Origin: Actinomycetales bacterium UBA1383
GTDB taxonomy: Bacteria; Actinomycetota; Actinomycetes; Actinomycetales; Actinomycetaceae
Direction: 5' to 3'
Length of the DNA stretch: 10,609 nt
NCBI GenBank assembly: GCA_002305415.1
Contig: DBQX01000054.1
Span: 1-10,609 of the forward strand
The notes under the pieces were generated by a model. It worked only from the letters and a program-made list of their open reading frames with translations, was not told the origin of the DNA and ran no database searches. A program made the translations under genes and the position numbers. Below are positions 6,029 through 10,609 of the stretch, one piece after another. Positions within the stretch are counted from its first letter, which is position 1. Every line of letters begins with the position of its first letter.

Positions 6029-7748
6029 CTGCTGGTCCTCGAGGGGGGTGCTCGGGGACCTTGGCGAGCACGAGGCGCGCAACGATGGCGCGGTCGCTGT
6101 TCAGGTACTGGTCCTCCCCGAGCTTGCCCAGGAGGAGGTCGCGCACCGCCACGCGCTGGGGGTCGGTGAAGGACTCGACAGCTTCCAGCAGGGTCTCGAG
6201 CGCGTGGTACTCCTCGAGTTCGGACTTCGGTTCCCGCACGACGGCGAGCAACGACTCCCCCCACACCTCCGGTTGGCGGGCGCCTCGGGCCAGGGCGACG
6301 CCGAGCATCCGTTCGCCCTCGTCGTCAGCCCCCAGGGCGGCGACCAGGTCCGCGGGATCGACCCGCCCGGACAGCGGGCGGACCTGTCGGATCAGTTCCT
6401 CGAGCCTCAGCGTGCCCTCCGCCGATGGCGGCTCGTCGCGGATGCTCCGGTACTGCTCGACGAACTGCATCGCGGCATCCCGGGGCACGCCCGGTTCGGG
6501 TACGGGGAGCGGAGCATCCGCCCCGGGCGCTGCCTGCGGGGGCTGTTCGAGGAGGAACCCCACCCGCGGGTCGCCGTAGTACACGTAGGAGGCCCAGGAG
6601 AGGTCGGTACTGCCCGGGTCGTACACCGCCCGGCGGGCGTCCATCACCGCCTGGCCCACGGGCGCGCCGTCGAGCAGGCTGGCGTAGAAGGACGTGGCGA
6701 AGGCGGCGGACGCCTTGTCGGAGACCCGCCAGCGCGTGCCCAGCACGTACGAGCCCTGCTGCAGGAACGGCCGGGAGATGCCGAACACGCGGGTGAGGTG
6801 GGCCACTGGCATCGCCGGCCCGTCCCCGCCACCGCCACCGCCACCGCGACCGGCCCCGGCGCCAGCCGCCGCGCCGCCACCCACACCACCTGGGGAGTCC
6901 ACGGTCCTGGCCGTCTCGCAGCCGTTGATGAAGGCGAGTGCAGGGGCGTGCCGGAGGTACGCGCCGATGACGCCGGTGGTGAGGATGCCGTCGAACAGCA
7001 CGAGCCCGCTCTTGCGCGGATCGCTCTCGTCCACGTGACCGTGTCCGGTGAAGTGGATGATGGTGTGCTTCTCCTTGCCCTTGAGGGCGTTCCCCACCTC
7101 GGCCCTCGTCGCCTGGTCCGAGTACATCGGCACGAAGTCGATCCCCCGCTCGGTCAGCAGCGTGGACACGGCGGTGAACTCGGCGTCGGCCTCAGCGAGG
7201 CGCTCGTAGGCTCCGGCAGCGGTGGGCTGGGGCTTCGGGACACAGATCAGCAGGACCCGCAGGTCGCCCTCGGTGTCGAGCCGGCCGCTCACGTCCATCG
7301 GCCCCGCGAGGTTGACGTAGCGGCCGAGGGCGTGGTGGAGGCTGACGAAGTCGGTCTCGTCGCGCATCAGCTCGAACGGCACGTGAAGAAGGTGCTCGTC
7401 CGTCCCCACCTCGAGGAAGACCGAACCGCTCGCCAGGTCAGCCGCCACGAAGCGGGGCAGGAGGATCTGCCGCAGGCTGTCGCCGCCCTCGATCAGTCCC
7501 TCGAGGACCTCCTCCGCATCCAGCGCGGGGCCGCCTCCGCGTGCGGCCGCCATGCCCGTGCTCCCCGCGATGCGCCGGAGGGCGCCGACGGGACCGTCCA
7601 GGTCGTCCGGGGTGATCTGGAGTTCCTCGAGGCCGCGACGAAGGGTGAGCCGGAAGGGCCCGTCGTAGCGGAGGAAGAACGTGTCGCCCTGCTGCTGGAC
7701 ATCGATCACCGCGCTCGGGCCGCGGTACCACTGCAATCGGTATCGCAT
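6018..7748 (-). CDS. CHAT-domain caspase-like cysteine protease with helical C-terminal extension
   Basis: A 576-aa protein of clan CD. Residues 1-110 are a beta-rich N-terminal region (RLQWYRGPSAVIDV), with a linking part to about 160. The CHAT core runs from about 110 to 402: strand LRVLLICV (163-170), the His motif IHFTGHGHVD (231-240, likely catalytic H236), the Cys motif FINGCETAR (273-281, C277), the FLQQGSYVLGTRWRV block (328-342) and SWASYVYYGDPRVGF (384-398). A Gly/Ala-rich insert (287-310) lies just after the catalytic Cys. After a proline-rich linker, residues about 425-565 are predominantly helical and acidic, perhaps HEAT-like or an adaptor domain. The ATG at 7748 has a G-rich site (CGGGGGGG) 6-12 nt upstream and lies 14 nt behind the archaemetzincin-like gene. 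CHAT proteases act as regulated cytoplasmic proteases, including in conflict systems such as gRAMP/Craspase; the target here is unknown. Confidence 0.87.
   Translation of the reverse strand: MRYRLQWYRGPSAVIDVQQQGDTFFLRYDGPFRLTLRRGLEELQITPDDLDGPVGALRRIAGSTGMAAARGGGPALDAEEVLEGLIEGGDSLRQILLPRFVAADLASGSVFLEVGTDEHLLHVPFELMRDETDFVSLHHALGRYVNLAGPMDVSGRLDTEGDLRVLLICVPKPQPTAAGAYERLAEADAEFTAVSTLLTERGIDFVPMYSDQATRAEVGNALKGKEKHTIIHFTGHGHVDESDPRKSGLVLFDGILTTGVIGAYLRHAPALAFINGCETARTVDSPGGVGGGAAAGAGAGRGGGGGGGDGPAMPVAHLTRVFGISRPFLQQGSYVLGTRWRVSDKASAAFATSFYASLLDGAPVGQAVMDARRAVYDPGSTDLSWASYVYYGDPRVGFLLEQPPQAAPGADAPLPVPEPGVPRDAAMQFVEQYRSIRDEPPSAEGTLRLEELIRQVRPLSGRVDPADLVAALGADDEGERMLGVALARGARQPEVWGESLLAVVREPKSELEEYHALETLLEAVESFTDPQRVAVRDLLLGKLGEDQYLNSDRAIVARLVLAKVPEHPPRGPAAGG
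6826..6847 (-). repeat. Hexanucleotide tandem repeat coding for polyglycine in the CHAT protein
   Basis: The 6-nt unit CCGCCA is repeated about 3.7 times on the + strand (GGTGGC on the coding strand), encoding a run of seven glycines (302-308) within a larger Gly/Ala insert. Gain or loss of units keeps the frame, so the linker length could vary between strains. Confidence 0.7.
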
Positions 7749-7762
7749 CGTCGCCCCCCCGC

Positions 7763-8602
7763 CTACAGGTACTCGGCGTCGTCGACCTGTACGACGTCGG
7801 CGACGGCGTCCAGGCGGTCGTCGTCCGGCGTGAAGCCGCGGCCGGTGAGAGCGGGCGCGTCGTGCTCCTCGCCGATGCGGACCATGTGGTCGAGCCGGGC
7901 CACGCGGTCCACGTTGGCGAACAGGAAGCAGGTGGGGTTGTCGCACCGGACGAGGCCGATCGCGGTGCCGAGGACCGAGCAGAGGGCCGCGCGCAGCCGA
8001 CGGCGGATGGTCACCAGTCGCGTGTCCTCGTCCACGCGCTCCCCCCAGTACCCCGGGTCGAGCGTCGCGAACGAGACCGCCACTCCGCCCGGCGCCGGGT
8101 CCCAGATGACGTAGCGCAGTCCGGGCGGGGGCTGGATGGGACGGTCGTGGACCACGACCACCGTCCCGGAGGAGAGCCGCAGGGCGTCGCGCACGAGCGC
8201 CACGAGTGCGCGCTGGTCCGCGACGGCGTTCCCCGGGGAACGGGCGGCGTACCCTCGTGCCGCCGAGCCGTAGGCGCCCTTCTCCAGGCGGTAGGACTCC
8301 TTGACCGCCGGCGCCGGGCTGGTCCACACCGTCCGTACGAGCAGGTCATCGACCTGGTCGGGCGGCAACGCCGAGCGCACGTCCGGGAGCGGCTCCCGGC
8401 CGAGGTGGGTGGCCTCGATGCGCGGCACCACCCGCAGGTCGTTCTCCCCTGCGAGCCGGATCTCGATCCACCGGTCGTCCACCTGGTAGACGGCCCCCGC
8501 CTCGCGGATCGCCTGCCACGCGACCCAGCCGAGGGGGTGGACCTGATCCAGGAGCAGCACCACGCGCACCTCGACCGGTTGGCTGACTTCCCTCATTGCC
8601 AT
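7763..8602 (-). CDS. Archaemetzincin-like protein lacking all catalytic and zinc-binding residues (pseudo-peptidase)
   Basis: A 279-aa protein without signal peptide or membrane segment. Its C-terminal half follows archaemetzincin (M54) order: a VVVVHDRPI strand (148-156, where active members have the 'tD+Dly' segment), VAVSFATLDPGYWGE (174-188), a helix RRRLRAALCSVLG, then GLVRCDNPTCFLFAN (216-230), matching the family's GL.HCxxxxCVM.FsN. In the HExxHxxGxxHC core the positions read S209, V210, T213, G216, R219, C220, so three His ligands and the catalytic Glu are replaced, and the downstream CxxC of the second zinc site is absent. The helix, Gly and CX4C scaffold remain. I chose the ATG at 8602: GGGAGG inside the last codons of the M4 gene lies 10 nt upstream. 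Ends 14 nt before the CHAT gene. Likely a binding or regulatory partner of the neighbouring proteases (inference). Confidence 0.68.
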   Translation of the reverse strand: MAMREVSQPVEVRVVLLLDQVHPLGWVAWQAIREAGAVYQVDDRWIEIRLAGENDLRVVPRIEATHLGREPLPDVRSALPPDQVDDLLVRTVWTSPAPAVKESYRLEKGAYGSAARGYAARSPGNAVADQRALVALVRDALRLSSGTVVVVHDRPIQPPPGLRYVIWDPAPGGVAVSFATLDPGYWGERVDEDTRLVTIRRRLRAALCSVLGTAIGLVRCDNPTCFLFANVDRVARLDHMVRIGEEHDAPALTGRGFTPDDDRLDAVADVVQVDDAEYL

Positions 8603-8609
8603 GGCTGGC

Positions 8610-10313
8610 TCACCTCCCGGTGATTCCGACGGCGTCATAGGCGGCCGCCACGGCCGCCACGACCTCGCTGACCCGGTCCGGGTCGGCGGAGAAGTAGACT
8701 CTGGCGACGTCGATCATGTTCTCGCGCGCCTCCGCGAAGGTCGCCAACCTCGTGAGGTGCAGCAGCGTCAGGTACGCGAGCAGCGCCACGTCCTCGACGG
8801 AGAGGACCCGCTCGCCGCCGGGCCCCACAGCCGTGAGGAGGTGGTGGATGGCCTTGTTGTGGATGTTGCTGTTGATGTGGACACCGCCCAGATCCGCGAA
8901 GGTGACCATGTAGTGGTCCATGTGGGCCGGATAGCCCACGGACCCGGGGTCGGCGAAGTCCCGCAGCGGATTCCCGGAGCGGCCCAGCCCGGTGCCGATC
9001 CGCCAGTCCCAGGTGGATGGATCGTCGCGGTCCGGCGCCCGCCACCAGTTGGCGATGATCACGCCCATGACGTCCGCGAACGACTCGTTCAGCGCGCCCG
9101 ACTGCTCCCGGTAGACGAGGTTCGAACTGGTCTCGATCACCCCGTGCGTGATCTCGTGGGCGATCACCACCAGGTGTTGCGCGAGACTGACGAGGCGTCC
9201 GCCCCTGGACACCTGTCCGTACCACATGCGCCCCTTCCACCAGCAGGCGTTGGCCCACTCGGGCGGCTCGCGGTCGCGGGGTGACGTGCAGTTGATGACC
9301 GACACGAGTTCCATGCCACGGTCGTCGATGCCGTTGCGTTGCAGGACGCTCTTGTAGAAGTCCTGCACCAGGGCACCGTTGCGGTGCGCCGTGACGGCGG
9401 CGCGGTGCTCCGCTCCGAACACGCCCTTCGTGTGGTTCACCGCGGCGGCGGGGACCTGGGCCGACTCGATCTCGCCGAGGCCGAGATCGAAGGTCCGGAC
9501 CCGGCGCAGTGGGTCGAACAGCTCGAAGGCGCTGCCGCCGTCGGTGTCGACACGGGCGCCGTAGAACTCGACGGCCGCGTCGTCCTCGTCCACGCCGGCG
9601 CACTTCACGGGGATCGCCGCCGTCGGCGCGGTGCTGAAGTAGAACAGGATGGCGCCGTTGTGCGCGTCCACCAGGTACTCCGCCAGCGTGTGACGGGTGC
9701 GGAAGCTGTCGCCGAGTCCGTGCCCCGTCTCGGTGCGGGCCTCCGGCGGTAGCCCGGGGACGTCGCGGACGTGCCAGGCGAGGCGCCACGCGTCGGTCTC
9801 GTCCTTGTGGAGCCACGCGAGGGTCGGTGGCGGCACGTCGCCAGCCGTCACGCTCAGCCCGGCAGCGTGCGCGACGGCGGCCACGGCCTCCGCGGCGTCG
9901 AGGGTGGGGGAGGTCCCGGCGTCGGGAGCCGCTCCCACCCGCAGGTCAGCGGACACGAGTGCGCGTCCCGGGGCGAGCTCGACGACGGCCTCGCCGCCGA
10001 ACACCGGGATCGTGCCGCTGGTCTGGTCGAAGTGCAGGAGGCTGGTCCGCGTGCCCGGGAGTTCGCGCTCGGAACTCAGCACCATCCCCGGGACGGTCTC
10101 CTCCTCCGCGGCGGCGGAGCGCATGGTGGGGCGCTCGTCGCGGCGGAGCAGACGAGCCATGAAGAAGCGGGCCGCGGCCTCGTCCGACGGGAAGTGCTCC
10201 GGGATCGCGGCGGGCGATTCGCCGTCGCCGCGGAAGTGGGCCGCGGGTTGCGCCGACGCCGGCGCCTCGGAGTCCTCCATCGCGTGGTACTTCAGGCGTT
10301 GCAGACCGGCCAT
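8610..10313 (-). CDS. M4 (thermolysin-like) metallopeptidase with FTP/PepSY pro-region, no signal peptide
   Basis: A 567-aa zinc endopeptidase. After a hydrophilic N-terminus without signal peptide and a helix (FPSDEAAARFFMARLL, 41-56), an FTP propeptide domain is seen at about 75-127 (HFDQTSGTIPVFGGEAVVEL), then a PepSY-like segment (about 137-228, ending AEYLVDAHNGAILFYFS). The catalytic part has HEITH (386-390; H386 and H390 ligands, E387 catalytic), third ligand E410 in GALNESFAD exactly 20 residues after H390 as in thermolysin, and GGVHINSNIHNKA (476-488; H479 matching the catalytic His231). All active-site residues are present. I chose the ATG at 10313 because GGGGAGG lies 4 nt upstream; longer in-frame forms are possible. 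First gene of the operon, 7 nt ahead of the archaemetzincin-like gene. Without a signal it is either cytoplasmic or exported by an unconventional route. Confidence 0.9.
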   Translation of the reverse strand: MAGLQRLKYHAMEDSEAPASAQPAAHFRGDGESPAAIPEHFPSDEAAARFFMARLLRRDERPTMRSAAAEEETVPGMVLSSERELPGTRTSLLHFDQTSGTIPVFGGEAVVELAPGRALVSADLRVGAAPDAGTSPTLDAAEAVAAVAHAAGLSVTAGDVPPPTLAWLHKDETDAWRLAWHVRDVPGLPPEARTETGHGLGDSFRTRHTLAEYLVDAHNGAILFYFSTAPTAAIPVKCAGVDEDDAAVEFYGARVDTDGGSAFELFDPLRRVRTFDLGLGEIESAQVPAAAVNHTKGVFGAEHRAAVTAHRNGALVQDFYKSVLQRNGIDDRGMELVSVINCTSPRDREPPEWANACWWKGRMWYGQVSRGGRLVSLAQHLVVIAHEITHGVIETSSNLVYREQSGALNESFADVMGVIIANWWRAPDRDDPSTWDWRIGTGLGRSGNPLRDFADPGSVGYPAHMDHYMVTFADLGGVHINSNIHNKAIHHLLTAVGPGGERVLSVEDVALLAYLTLLHLTRLATFAEARENMIDVARVYFSADPDRVSEVVAAVAAAYDAVGITGR

Positions 10314-10362
10314 GCGTCCTCCCCTGCCGTACGCGCCGCGCGGGTGTGACGCGTTGCACAAC

Positions 10363-10368
10363 AGGGTA
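10363..10368 (-). promoter_or_regulatory. Candidate -10 box (TACCCT) for the protease operon
   Basis: On the minus strand TACCCT fits TANNNT and would place the start near 10356, with a leader of about 43 nt containing the GGGGAGG ribosome binding site. No convincing -35 element is seen. The 134-bp gap between the sirtuin stop and the M4 start is the only place for an operon promoter if the three genes are not read through. Confidence 0.27.
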
Positions 10369-10447
10369 GGACTGACCGGGGTGCCGGGGATAGCGGGAAT
10401 GGACGCGAGGATTCAGGTCGCTGCTCGTCGACTTCTGACCCACCACG

Positions 10448-10609
10448 TCACGAGGCAGGAGCGACGACGGCGCCCAGCACCTCCCCGATGGGCGCGCGGA
10501 TGACCAGGTGGGCGAGCTCGTCCACGGGGGTGGGCTCCTTGTTGATGAGGACGATGTGGTTGCCCCGGAAGTAGTGCACGAGCCCCGCTGCCGGGTACAC
10601 CACCAGGGA
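10448..10609 (-). CDS. Sir2-family NAD-dependent protein deacylase, C-terminal 53 residues (partial)
   Basis: Only the 3' end of the gene is in the window; its start lies beyond position 10609. The readable end begins SLVVYPAAGLVHYF and continues HIVLINKEPTP, then LVIRAPIGEVLGAVV, followed by a TGA at 10448-10450. This matches the sirtuin C-terminus: the (GTS)L.VyPAA segment after the small-domain return, the I/LIN..pTp NAD-adenosine-binding strand, and the GEVLG helix. Sir2 enzymes remove acetyl or other acyl groups from lysine, consuming NAD+. It reads in the same direction as the protease operon but is separated from it by 134 bp, so a shared transcript is possible but not indicated. The zinc-binding Cys and catalytic His are outside the window. 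Confidence 0.85.
   Translation of the reverse strand, partial: SLVVYPAAGLVHYFRGNHIVLINKEPTPVDELAHLVIRAPIGEVLGAVVAPAS

Noticed and set aside
4808..6082. A 424-codon open frame on the - strand opposite the reductase
   Set aside because: The composition (His/Gly/Pro/Arg-rich) is typical of antisense frames; the + strand frame has clear Rossmann and family motifs.
5448..8114. An 888-codon open frame on the + strand across the CHAT gene
   Set aside because: It is Arg/Pro/Gly/Ser-rich low-complexity shadow coding from GC-rich DNA and overlaps the 3' part of the reductase and all of the well-supported CHAT gene on the other strand.
6018..8327. A longer CHAT protein starting at 8327
   Set aside because: The extra 193 residues are Arg/Pro-rich shadow of the archaemetzincin-like gene; the ATG at 7748 begins recognisable sequence and has a G-rich ribosome binding site.
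10314..10447. Toxin-antitoxin or inhibitor gene between the sirtuin and the M4 gene
   Set aside because: No open frame with a plausible start and ribosome binding site is present in the 134 bp, so an emfourin-like M4 inhibitor is not encoded there.

Overview
This is a high-GC, densely coded chromosomal stretch with GGAGG-type ribosome binding sites, many GTG/ATG starts with short overlaps, TANNNT-type -10 boxes, one apparently leaderless start and an F420-type (deazaflavin-dependent) oxidoreductase. Together these point to an actinobacterium; genus cannot be read from the window. No tRNA, rRNA, CRISPR array, insertion sequence or phage gene is visible.

Layout. Left (1-1117, + strand): a short non-coding leader with a hairpin, then an AEC-family permease. 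Converging on it (1130-4481, - strand): in transcription order, a deazaflavin-dependent nitroreductase-family protein, a DUF3784/PH-like membrane protein whose ribosome binding site lies in an 11-bp inverted repeat, an unrecognised 256-aa soluble protein, and a Tat-exported purple-acid-phosphatase-like metallophosphoesterase that overlaps the 256-aa gene by 4 nt. Middle (4752-6010, + strand): a 3'-truncated SRPBCC (polyketide-cyclase-like) remnant behind a leaderless promoter, running into a complete saccharopine-dehydrogenase-like / trans-acting enoyl reductase gene.

Right (6018-10313, - strand) is the most interesting part: a tight three-gene operon encoding (i) an M4 (thermolysin-like) metallopeptidase with FTP and PepSY pro-regions but no signal peptide, (ii) a 279-aa protein that I read as an archaemetzincin homologue in which every zinc ligand and the catalytic Glu have been substituted, and (iii) a CHAT-domain cysteine protease with an intact His/Cys dyad, a polyglycine insert and a helical C-terminal extension. 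Intergenic gaps are 7 and 14 nt. An active metalloprotease, a pseudo-metalloprotease and an active caspase-like protease in one transcription unit suggest an intracellular proteolytic cascade, which I have not seen described; this is inference. The window ends inside the 3' part of a Sir2-family NAD-dependent deacylase gene (- strand).
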